In this document: positions 1 to 5,850 of the stretch, piece by piece
Position numbering within the stretch: position 1 is the first letter of the stretch
Layout of the letters: each line of letters begins with the position of its first letter
NCBI GenBank assembly: GCA_017503885.1
Contig: JAFVSF010000018.1
Location: 1 to 8,950, forward strand
Origin: Clostridia bacterium
GTDB taxonomy: Bacteria; Bacillota; Clostridia; Christensenellales; Borkfalkiaceae
Direction: 5' to 3'
DNA length: 8,950 bases
The notes under the pieces: model-generated
Database searches by the model: none
Seen by the model: the letters and a program-made list of their open reading frames with translations, nothing else
Told to the model about the DNA's origin: nothing
Made by a program: the position numbers and the translations under genes

Positions 1-236
1 AAGACACTAAAAGTGACTTTTTAAAAGAGATTTTACCTTGCTCGCTTGCAGGGGTTTTTGGAATTTTAACTAATACGGTTTGTACAATTTTTATGATGTG
101 GGTATTTAACTCTTCAACTATTGCAATGGTGTTTACCGTAATTATTTCTATCAATTTTGTAGCAGAAGTAGTAGGTGCTGCTGTTTTAGCACCAATTTAC
201 GTTAGAATATTTAAAAGGATGCAAAAAGGGTTATGA
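1..236 (+). CDS. ECF transporter S component, C-terminal part (5' end outside window)
   Basis: The open frame runs in from the left edge (first full codon at 3) and ends at the TGA at 234-236, giving 77 visible residues. Two hydrophobic segments are visible, about residues 16-35 (containing LTNT) and 39-68, followed by a short basic tail (RIFKRMQKG). The pattern of a G-x-LTNT segment followed by a final helix with N-F-V-A-E-V-V-G-A and a proline near the end resembles the C-terminus of ECF-type vitamin transporter S components (PF12822-like). These proteins bind the vitamin in the membrane and work with a shared EcfA/EcfA'/EcfT energizing module. Its stop overlaps the coaX start (ATGA). That coupling suggests pantothenate as substrate, which is inference from context only. 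Other small membrane proteins cannot be excluded, because the N-terminal half is missing. Confidence 0.62.
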   Translation, partial: DTKSDFLKEILPCSLAGVFGILTNTVCTIFMMWVFNSSTIAMVFTVIISINFVAEVVGAAVLAPIYVRIFKRMQKGL

Positions 237-1021
237 TTTTTTGTATTGATATAGGAAATTCAAATATAAAATACGCTATCTTTGATGGTGTCGAGGTTAA
301 AGCTACTTTCCGTGTAACCTCTAAAAGAGATGCGACAAGCGACGAATACGGTGTTATTGTAAGAGATTTGCTTAGAGAGGCAGGCATCTCTAAAAAATCA
401 ATTAAAGGCGTAATTATGTCGTCGGTTATACCATCGCTTAATTATACTATGGAGCATATGTGTAGGGATTATTTGGGCGTAACACCTTTAATCGTTGGTC
501 CAGGGGTTAAAACTGGTTTAAACATTAAAACTGATAATCCAAAAGAGGTTGGCTCTGACGTAATCGTGGATAGCGTTAGTGCAATTAAAAAACTTGGTGT
601 AGGTACGCCTATTATAGCAATAGATTTTGGTACTGCAACTACTTTTGACATTATAAACGAAAAGGGTGAACTTGTAGGCGTTGTCATCTCGCCAGGTATT
701 AAATCGGCACTTGATTCGCTTACTAATAGCACGGCAAATTTACCAAGAATAGAACTTGAAAGACCAAAGAGTGTTATCGGCAAAAATACGGTTACTTGTA
801 TGCAGTCTGGTATAATTTTTGGCTTTTCAGGGCTTGTTGACAATATTATCGACAAGATAAAGCAAGAACTTAAAAGACCAGATACAAAAGTTATTGCAAC
901 TGGTGGTCTTGGTAAAGTTATTTTCAAAGAGACAAAAAACATAGATTACTACGAACCATTGTTAACGTTAAACGGGCTTAGATATATTTACGAAATGAAC
1001 GTGAGGGAAGAAAATGAGTAA
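233..1021 (+). CDS. coaX: Type III pantothenate kinase
   Basis: This cytoplasmic enzyme phosphorylates pantothenate with ATP, the first step of CoA synthesis. The type III family (ASKHA fold) needs a monovalent cation and is not inhibited by CoA. At 262 residues it has normal family length. Visible motifs are the N-terminal phosphate loop with D6-I-G-N-S, the GVKTG segment at 91-95 with D-N-P at 101-103, and V-G-S-D ending in the conserved D109. The DFGTATT motif follows at 131-137, then SPGIKSAL around 153-160, and the ATGGLG nucleotide-binding loop around 222-227. All hallmark residues look intact. The ATG overlaps the stop of the upstream transporter gene by 4 nt. A modest AAAAGGA lies at 213-219, so translation is probably coupled. 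The 3' end overlaps ispG by 8 nt. Confidence 0.95.
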   Translation: MIFCIDIGNSNIKYAIFDGVEVKATFRVTSKRDATSDEYGVIVRDLLREAGISKKSIKGVIMSSVIPSLNYTMEHMCRDYLGVTPLIVGPGVKTGLNIKTDNPKEVGSDVIVDSVSAIKKLGVGTPIIAIDFGTATTFDIINEKGELVGVVISPGIKSALDSLTNSTANLPRIELERPKSVIGKNTVTCMQSGIIFGFSGLVDNIIDKIKQELKRPDTKVIATGGLGKVIFKETKNIDYYEPLLTLNGLRYIYEMNVREENE

Positions 1022-2054
1022 AATCGTAAAACTAGGTAATAGGCTTTTAGGGGGAGAAAATCCTATACTTATTCAGTCTATGGTAAACGTAAAAACCTCT
1101 AAAATCGCTGAAGTTGTCGAGCAAATTAAAGAATTGGAACTTCTCGGTTGCGACGTTATAAGAGTTTCTGTAAAAGATGAGGAAGACGTAAAAGCAATTA
1201 AAGAAATTAAAAAGCAAATTTCAATTCCACTCGTTGCAGATATTCATTTTAATTACAAGTACGCCCTTGGTGCAATAGACGGAGGCGTTGACAAAATTAG
1301 AATTAATCCAGGCAATATAGGTTCTGAAAATAACGTTGCAGAAGTTGCAAGGGCGATTAAGGCAAACGGTGTTTGCGTAAGAGTTGGGTCTAATAGTGGT
1401 AGCGTTGAAAAAGAGATTCTTGCAAAATACGGAAAGAATGAAATTTCGCTTGCTGAAAGTGCTCTTAAAAACGTTTCCATTTTAGAAAAGCATGGTGTTG
1501 AAGATATAGTGATTTCGGCAAAAGCAAGTAGTGTGCCTTTAACCGTTGCAACCTATAGATATTTACATAGTAAAACCGATTATCCTCTCCACGTTGGCGT
1601 TACAGAAGCAGGTACTGATAATATGGGTACAGTAAAGAGCAGTATCGGCATAGGAAGTCTTTTGTTAGATGGAATTGGCGATACGATAAGAGTATCTTTA
1701 ACTGCTCATCCTAGAAATGAAATTATAGTTGCAAAACGTATACTTAGAAGTTGTGGTTTAGATAAAAATTTCGTTGAAGTTATATCTTGCCCAACTTGTG
1801 GTAGAACTGAATACAATAGTATTGCTCTTGCAAATAAAGTTGAAGAATTGACGGCAAATATAAAAAAACCACTTAAAATTGCCGTTATGGGGTGTGTTGT
1901 AAACGGTCCAGGCGAAGCAAAGGACTGTGATTTAGGTATTGCCGGTGGTGGTGGCATTTGTGCATTTTTTAAAAATGGAGAAATTTATAAAAAAGTTCCA
2001 TTTGCAGTAGCTGAAGAAGAATTTATAAAGGAAATACGTAAACTTGTCGACTAA
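1014..2054 (+). CDS. ispG: 4-hydroxy-3-methylbut-2-en-1-yl diphosphate synthase (IspG/GcpE)
   Basis: IspG is the penultimate enzyme of the MEP isoprenoid pathway. It reductively converts 2-C-methyl-D-erythritol 2,4-cyclodiphosphate to HMBPP using a [4Fe-4S] cluster and electrons from flavodoxin or ferredoxin. At 346 residues it is the usual bacterial two-domain form: a TIM barrel (about 1-240) and a C-terminal cluster domain. The barrel shows PLVADIHF at 72-79 and RINPGN at 96-101. Cluster ligands are visible as C259-P-T-C262 and C294 in MGCVVNGPGEA, with E301 as the likely non-cysteine ligand. The start ATG lies 6 nt after GAGGG (1003-1007) and overlaps the coaX end through ATGAGTAA. The gene next to polC is a common Firmicutes arrangement, and the downstream PolC-type gene starts inside its last codons. 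Confidence 0.96.
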   Translation: MSKIVKLGNRLLGGENPILIQSMVNVKTSKIAEVVEQIKELELLGCDVIRVSVKDEEDVKAIKEIKKQISIPLVADIHFNYKYALGAIDGGVDKIRINPGNIGSENNVAEVARAIKANGVCVRVGSNSGSVEKEILAKYGKNEISLAESALKNVSILEKHGVEDIVISAKASSVPLTVATYRYLHSKTDYPLHVGVTEAGTDNMGTVKSSIGIGSLLLDGIGDTIRVSLTAHPRNEIIVAKRILRSCGLDKNFVEVISCPTCGRTEYNSIALANKVEELTANIKKPLKIAVMGCVVNGPGEAKDCDLGIAGGGGICAFFKNGEIYKKVPFAVAEEEFIKEIRKLVD

Positions 2055-3570
2055 CGTTTTATTAGAACTTAGGAGTCTTTCTCCCGAGCTCGCTAATTTA
2101 AAAATTAAAAATATAATACTTTCAAAAAGTGGAAACGCAACCTTTGAATTTATTTGTGACAAAGCCGTTTATTTGGAGTCTAGAAAGTTGATTCTAGACA
2201 AAATAAGGTCAGTTATTCCAAGATTTTTTACAAACGTAACGATAAACGTTACTAAAATTGTGGCTGACGGCGAACTTGTTTCAAGGGAAATTATTGCTTA
2301 TCTTCTTTCGGATCATATGTCGGTTGCTCACTCTGTAAAACTTGAGGACGTATCCTTTTTAAACGTAGCAGGCGTTGGGGAATACACGTTAAGTCTTGAT
2401 AGTGATATTTACGGATATTTTTATGATAACGACGTTTTAGACGATATATCTGCTCATTTAGAAGAGTGTTTTTGTGGTAAATTTAAAGGAAAAATCAAAG
2501 ATACTGGAAAAACTAGGTCTGACGTTTCAATTTTAAAGGAAAAGGTTAACACGGCTGATTATGAAACTATAAAGTGTAGAAGTTTTGACGTAAACGACGT
2601 TGTTAAACTTTGGGGCGAAGAAATAAACGGCAGAGCAATTTATATCGCAGATGCTGAACTTGTAAACGGCACTGTTACTTTTGCAGGTAAAATTGTTGCA
2701 ATAAATCAAAAAGAGACCAAAAAAGGTAAACCTTTTTATATATTGGAAATCGACGATTCAACTGGAATTATTTCGGGTAAAGTGTTTTTAACGAAAGAAA
2801 AAGAAAAGAAAATGGAGAAAATAAACGTCGGTTCACAGATAATCGTTAGGGGAGAACTCAGTTCTTTCAACGGTATGCCAAGCTATAAAATAGACGACTT
2901 ATCTTACTGTGAATTGCCAACAGACTTTAAGCCCGTTGAAAGAGAGAGTAAATCCGTTCCTTCCGAATATTCGGTTGTTTTTCCCGAACCGATAGTTGAG
3001 GCAACACAGAGTTTCCTCTTTTCAACTGAAAGGGCAGTAGAGCCTTGTATGATAGGTAAAACGTTCGTTGTATTGGATATTGAAACGACGGGTGTGCATT
3101 ATACCGAGGGCGATAAAATAACGGAAATAGGTGCTGTTAAAATTGTTGATGGCAAAATAGTTGATAAATTTCAAACGCTCGTAAACCCAGGCGTTAAAAT
3201 TAGTCAAGAAATTACAAACCTTACGGGTATTGATGATGAAATGGTAAAAGATGCACCGTCTTTTGATAAGGTTGTTCCAGACTTGTTTAAATACGTTGAT
3301 GGAGCGTATATCGTTGCTCATAACATAGAATTTGACTATAAATTTATAAAATTTATGTCAAAAGAGTCTGGCTACGTCTTTAAAAACGAGGGCATTGATA
3401 CGCTTGCTTTTTCAAGAGAAGTGTTAAAAGGTATGAAAAACTATAAACTTAATACCGTTTGTGGACACTTTGGAATAGAATTTTTACATCATAGAGCCCT
3501 TTCCGACGCTCACGCAACAGCAAAACTTTTATTAGAACTCGTTGCAATTAAAAAAAGTTTGCCAATTTAG
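2044..3570 (+). CDS. PolC-type protein with N-terminal, OB-fold and DEDDh exonuclease regions, lacking PHP and polymerase domains
   Basis: This 508-residue protein occupies the polC position (after ispG, before rimP). Residues 1 to about 190 resemble the PolC N-terminal region (opening LSPELANLKI). An OB fold spans about 208-288 (tRNA_anti-like: GKIVAI..., FYILEIDD, GKVF, VRGEL). A short linker (about 290-338) contains QSFLF at 322-326. The proofreading exonuclease spans about 339-505 with all DEDDh residues: D345/E347 in DIETTG, D431 in HNIEFD, H483 and D488 in HRALSDA. Full PolC is about 1,400 residues, with the exonuclease inserted in a PHP domain and followed by the polymerase. Here both PHP parts and the polymerase are absent. 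Start: TTG at 2044, overlapping ispG by 11 nt, with AAAGGA at 2027-2032. The next ATG (residue 92) would remove the conserved N-terminus. It is probably a 3'-5' exonuclease acting in replication or repair. The exonuclease assignment is firm; the cellular role is inference. Confidence 0.88.
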   Translation: MSTNVLLELRSLSPELANLKIKNIILSKSGNATFEFICDKAVYLESRKLILDKIRSVIPRFFTNVTINVTKIVADGELVSREIIAYLLSDHMSVAHSVKLEDVSFLNVAGVGEYTLSLDSDIYGYFYDNDVLDDISAHLEECFCGKFKGKIKDTGKTRSDVSILKEKVNTADYETIKCRSFDVNDVVKLWGEEINGRAIYIADAELVNGTVTFAGKIVAINQKETKKGKPFYILEIDDSTGIISGKVFLTKEKEKKMEKINVGSQIIVRGELSSFNGMPSYKIDDLSYCELPTDFKPVERESKSVPSEYSVVFPEPIVEATQSFLFSTERAVEPCMIGKTFVVLDIETTGVHYTEGDKITEIGAVKIVDGKIVDKFQTLVNPGVKISQEITNLTGIDDEMVKDAPSFDKVVPDLFKYVDGAYIVAHNIEFDYKFIKFMSKESGYVFKNEGIDTLAFSREVLKGMKNYKLNTVCGHFGIEFLHHRALSDAHATAKLLLELVAIKKSLPI

Positions 3571-3580
3571 GTTAAAACAG

Positions 3581-3609
3581 TTGCAAAATAACATATAATA
3601 TGTTATTAT
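3581..3609 (+). promoter_or_regulatory. Candidate promoter for the rimP-nusA-infB operon
   Basis: TTGCAA (3581-3586, 4/6 to the -35 consensus including TTG) is separated by exactly 17 bp from TATTAT (3604-3609, 5/6 to the -10 consensus). An overlapping alternative uses a perfect TATAAT at 3594-3599 with the weak TTAAAA at 3572-3577 (16 bp). Either would start transcription at about 3605-3617 and give a leader of roughly 65-75 nt before rimP. The location right after the PolC-type stop codon fits an internal or primary promoter for the downstream operon. AT-rich DNA produces such matches by chance, so confidence is moderate. Confidence 0.5.
3587..3607. repeat. Perfect 9-bp inverted repeat lying in the promoter spacer (operator-like)
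   Basis: The left arm AATAACATA (3587-3595) and right arm TATGTTATT (3599-3607) are exact reverse complements around a 3-nt centre. The dyad fills the spacer between TTGCAA and TATTAT and covers the alternative TATAAT. It is all A/T except one C and one G, so a hairpin in RNA would be weak. A protein-binding operator is the more natural reading if it is functional, but an accident of AT-rich sequence is possible. Confidence 0.4.
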
Positions 3610-3636
3610 ATGAATGCTGAATATGATTTACTTGTA

Positions 3637-3668
3637 TTTGAGAGCGACTTGTTCGCTCTCAAATTTTT
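3637..3668 (+). terminator. Intrinsic terminator / possible attenuator before rimP
   Basis: A perfect 11-bp stem (TTTGAGAGCGA at 3637-3647 with TCGCTCTCAAA at 3653-3663) closes a 5-nt loop and is followed by five Ts (3664-3668). It sits downstream of the candidate promoter, and only 2 nt separate the T-run from the rimP Shine-Dalgarno. It can end transcripts of the upstream genes and, if the promoter is real, also acts in the rimP leader. A NusA-sensitive leader terminator is known for the corresponding B. subtilis operon, so autoregulation by NusA is a plausible inference. I saw no competing antiterminator sequence in the leader. Confidence 0.75.
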
Positions 3669-3670
3669 AT

Positions 3671-3677
3671 AAGGAGG
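3671..3677 (+). promoter_or_regulatory. Strong ribosome binding site of rimP
   Basis: AAGGAGG lies 4 nt before the rimP ATG at 3682 and immediately after the T-run of the terminator hairpin. It is a full-consensus site and fixes the rimP start. Confidence 0.8.
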
Positions 3678-3681
3678 ATTT

Positions 3682-4143
3682 ATGAAGTTTAAAAGCGTTG
3701 AAGAAATAACGTCTACGCTTTTGCCAACTGCTACTGCTATGGGTATTGAAATAGTTGAAGTTGAAGCAAAAGTAACGAAAAATCCGTATCTTACGGTGTA
3801 TATCGACACTGAAGATGGGGTTGATCTTGACACTTGTGAAAAATTCCACAATGCAATCGATCCTATTTTAGACGATTTCGACCCTTCTTTCGGAGCATCT
3901 TACACTTTAAACGTTTCTAGTCCAGGGTTAGATAGACCTTTAAAGACGGATAGAGATTTTCAAAAGCGTATAGGTTGTGACGTAGAAATTAAACTCTTTG
4001 CTCCTTTAAAGGGTAAAAAGTATTTTGAATGTAAACTTGTAGATTATGACGGTAACAACGTCGTTATTGAGGACGGGGAAGAACAGATAAAATTACCTCT
4101 CGTCCGTATTGCTAAAATCAACGAAGCAGTAAAATTCGATTGA
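3682..4143 (+). CDS. rimP: Ribosome maturation factor RimP
   Basis: RimP binds the immature 30S subunit and helps assemble its 3' domain. The 153-residue length is typical. The N-terminal alpha/beta domain (about 1-85) carries the family signature around MGIEIVEVE (20-28), LTVYID (37-42), and LNVSSPGLDRPL (76-87). The C-terminal SH3-like domain (about 90-150) shows VEIKLFAPLKGKKYFECKL and the final LPLVRIAKINE. The start is set by a consensus AAGGAGG. It is the first gene of the rimP-nusA-ylxR-ylxQ-infB operon and is preceded by a terminator-like hairpin. It ends in TGA, 17 nt before the best nusA start. Confidence 0.95.
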   Translation: MKFKSVEEITSTLLPTATAMGIEIVEVEAKVTKNPYLTVYIDTEDGVDLDTCEKFHNAIDPILDDFDPSFGASYTLNVSSPGLDRPLKTDRDFQKRIGCDVEIKLFAPLKGKKYFECKLVDYDGNNVVIEDGEEQIKLPLVRIAKINEAVKFD

Positions 4144-4147
4144 AAAT

Positions 4148-4153
4148 AAGGAG
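4148..4153 (+). promoter_or_regulatory. Ribosome binding site deciding the nusA start
   Basis: AAGGAG sits 7 nt before ATG 4161. An upstream in-frame TTG at 4140 would place this site inside the coding region and add seven residues (MKIRRTK) with no family support, so ATG 4161 is preferred. Confidence 0.85.
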
Positions 4154-4160
4154 AACGAAG

Positions 4161-5243
4161 ATGATTAACAAAGATTTCTTTCAAGCGATTGAAGATCTTG
4201 AAATGCAAAAGGGTATAAAGCAAGAGCTTTTACTTGAAACTTTAAAAAACGCACTTGTTTGTGCATATAAAAAGCATACTGGCGACAACAGTGACGTTAT
4301 TCTTGACCTTAACCCAGAGAAAAAATCAGTAAAATTCTATGCTGTAAAAACTGTAGTTTTAGAAGTTGTAGACTTTGATAATGAAATTTCGCTTGAAGAC
4401 GCAAAGGCAATTAAAAAGTCTTATAAACTCGGCGATACTGCTAAAATCGAGTTTACGCCTAAGGAGTTTGGTAGAATTGCAGCACAAACTGCTAAACAAG
4501 TTGTTTTACAAAAGATAAGAGAGACTGAAAGAGACAATACCTTGGCTGAATTTGAAGATAAGGAAAATGAAATCAAAGCTTGTACGGTTAGAAGAATTGA
4601 AGACAAGAACGTTTACGTTGAAATCGGTGCAGGCGAAATCGAGGCGTTGATGCTTCCTCAAGATCAAGTTACTACCGAGTCTTATAACGTTAACGACAAA
4701 CTTATGGTTTACGTTAAAAAGGTTAGAAGTATGGGTAAAAACGCTCAAATTCTCGTTTCTAGAACAGCACCCGGTCTTGTAAAGAAACTCTTTGAAAACG
4801 TTGTACCTGAAATGACTCAAGGCATTATTTCTGTTAAGGCTATTTCAAGAGAAGCTGGTCAAAGAACAAAAATTGCAATTTATAGTAATGATCCTAACGT
4901 AGATGCAGTTGGCGCATGCGTAGGTAACAAGGGTATGAGAGTTAACGAGGTTGTAAAAGAACTCGGTGGCGAAAAGATTGATATAATTCCTTGGAGTGAA
5001 GATCCACTTGAATTTATCGCAAAAGCACTTTCTCCTGAAAAGGTATTAAAAGTTAGTGCATTAGAAGGCGAAAAGGTTGCAAGGGTTGTTGTTCCAGACG
5101 ATAAGCTTTCACTTGCTATCCGTAAAGATGGTCAAAATGCTAGACTTGCTGCACGTCTTACTGGTTGGAAGATTGACGTTAAGAGTGAATCTAAAGCTCG
5201 CCACGAAGAAGACGCTTTAAAAGAAGAAGGTTTAGGCGAATAA
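4161..5243 (+). CDS. nusA: Transcription termination/antitermination factor NusA
   Basis: NusA binds RNA polymerase near the RNA exit channel and modulates pausing, intrinsic termination and antitermination. With the ATG at 4161 the protein has 360 residues. The order is N-terminal polymerase-binding domain (about 1-125, opening MINKDFFQAIEDLE), S1 domain (about 136-200), KH1 (about 201-280, with SREAGQRTKIAI at 229-240 and GNKG at 255-258), and KH2 (about 300-345, VPDDKLSLAI...GQNARLAARLTGWKID). The C-terminal acidic repeats of E. coli NusA are absent, as is usual in Firmicutes. Oddity: the KH2 GXXG loop reads R321-K-D-G324, so the first glycine is arginine (codon CGT at 5121). It ends with tandem TAA stops and lies 21 nt before ylxR. 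A hairpin ahead of the operon may be a target of its own activity. Confidence 0.96.
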   Translation: MINKDFFQAIEDLEMQKGIKQELLLETLKNALVCAYKKHTGDNSDVILDLNPEKKSVKFYAVKTVVLEVVDFDNEISLEDAKAIKKSYKLGDTAKIEFTPKEFGRIAAQTAKQVVLQKIRETERDNTLAEFEDKENEIKACTVRRIEDKNVYVEIGAGEIEALMLPQDQVTTESYNVNDKLMVYVKKVRSMGKNAQILVSRTAPGLVKKLFENVVPEMTQGIISVKAISREAGQRTKIAIYSNDPNVDAVGACVGNKGMRVNEVVKELGGEKIDIIPWSEDPLEFIAKALSPEKVLKVSALEGEKVARVVVPDDKLSLAIRKDGQNARLAARLTGWKIDVKSESKARHEEDALKEEGLGE

Positions 5244-5264
5244 TAAAATATTTTCGGTGAACGT

Positions 5265-5534
5265 ATGGCAGAGAAAAGACAACCTGTAAGAACTTGCGTT
5301 GCTTGTAGAGAAGAATTTGATAAAAAAGACTTACTTCGTATTGTAAAAGACAAAGAAGGCAATATATCGATTGATACTACCGGCAAGGCAAACGGAAGAG
5401 GTGCGTATATTTGTAAAAAGGCAGAATGTGCTAAAAAACTTAAAAAAGCAAAGTTTTTAGATAGAGTATTTTCTATCCAAGTGCCACAAGAAGTGTACGA
5501 CGCCATTGAGGAGGAACTCCTTGCAAAACAATAA
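5265..5534 (+). CDS. ylxR: YlxR/RnpM family RNA-binding protein (DUF448)
   Basis: This 89-residue protein belongs to the YlxR (PF04296) family always found between nusA and ylxQ/infB in Firmicutes. The B. subtilis member has been reported to modulate RNase P and was renamed RnpM. Signature segments are RTCVACRE (9-16) and GRGAYIC (44-50). Four cysteines are visible (C11, C14, C50, C55) in a CxxC...Cx4C layout that could hold a metal, although metal binding is not established for the family as far as I know. Lysine-rich stretches (51-64) suit RNA binding. The ribosome binding site is weak (GGTGA at 5256-5260), so translation may depend on nusA upstream. The 3' end overlaps ylxQ by 14 nt. Confidence 0.92.
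   Translation: MAEKRQPVRTCVACREEFDKKDLLRIVKDKEGNISIDTTGKANGRGAYICKKAECAKKLKKAKFLDRVFSIQVPQEVYDAIEEELLAKQ
5508..5514 (+). promoter_or_regulatory. Ribosome binding site deciding the ylxQ start
   Basis: GAGGAGG lies inside the 3' end of ylxR and is spaced 6 nt from TTG 5521. The more upstream in-frame TTG at 5506 would translate the site itself (residues MRRNS), so TTG 5521 is the better start. Confidence 0.75.
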
Positions 5535-5850
5535 AATATACACGTACGTTGGGTTTGCAAGGCGTGCAGGCAAGTTCAAAGCAGGGCTTAACGCAATAAA
5601 AACCGTAAAAAAGGGCGTTGAACTGTTGCTAATTTGTCACAGTGCGTCACCCAACGCAATAAAAGAAGCAGAAAAATTATCCGAAAGATTTTTTTGTCCA
5701 TTGTATAAAACCAAAACGTTTACTATTGAAGATATGATGGACAAAGAAAATTGTAAGTTAGTTGCCATTTTAGACAGTGAACTTGCAAAGGCAATAATCT
5801 CAAACGCGGGAGAAGATTTAGAAGAGATTTCGGGAGGCAGAAATGAGTAA
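5521..5850 (+). CDS. ylxQ: YlxQ, L7Ae-family RNA-binding protein
   Basis: Starting at TTG 5521 this gives 109 residues, the normal size for the YlxQ (RplGA) branch of the L7Ae/L30e/Gadd45 family. B. subtilis YlxQ and its paralogue YbxF bind kink-turn RNA. The diagnostic opening NKIYTYVGFARRAGKFKAG (4-22) matches the first helix and strand of the fold. The hydrophobic core strand VELLLICHSASPNA follows at 33-46, and LVAILDSELAKAI at 80-92. One cysteine (C59) lies in the middle. The start is TTG with a strong internal Shine-Dalgarno. The last codons overlap infB by 8 nt (ATGAGTAA), so ylxR-ylxQ-infB form a translationally linked series. Confidence 0.92.
   Translation: MQNNKIYTYVGFARRAGKFKAGLNAIKTVKKGVELLLICHSASPNAIKEAEKLSERFFCPLYKTKTFTIEDMMDKENCKLVAILDSELAKAIISNAGEDLEEISGGRNE

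Noticed and set aside
469..942. Antisense open frame opposite coaX
   Set aside because: It lies wholly within a well-conserved kinase gene, lacks a plausible start context and shows no recognisable domain.
2178..2199. Inverted repeat GTCTAGA / TCTAGAC with 8-nt loop inside the PolC-type gene
   Set aside because: It is only 7 bp per arm, lies in conserved-looking coding sequence, and has no regulatory context; probably chance.
3568..3570. The TAG stop of the PolC-type gene as a read-through or recoded codon
   Set aside because: No continued coding sequence follows before the hairpin and the rimP ribosome binding site, so there is nothing to read into.
3550..3690. A7 run (3550-3556) near the end of the PolC-type gene as a frameshift that would continue into a polymerase
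   Set aside because: Shifting either way meets a stop within about 60 nt, and the next 110 nt hold regulatory structure followed by rimP. No PHP or polymerase sequence follows in any frame.
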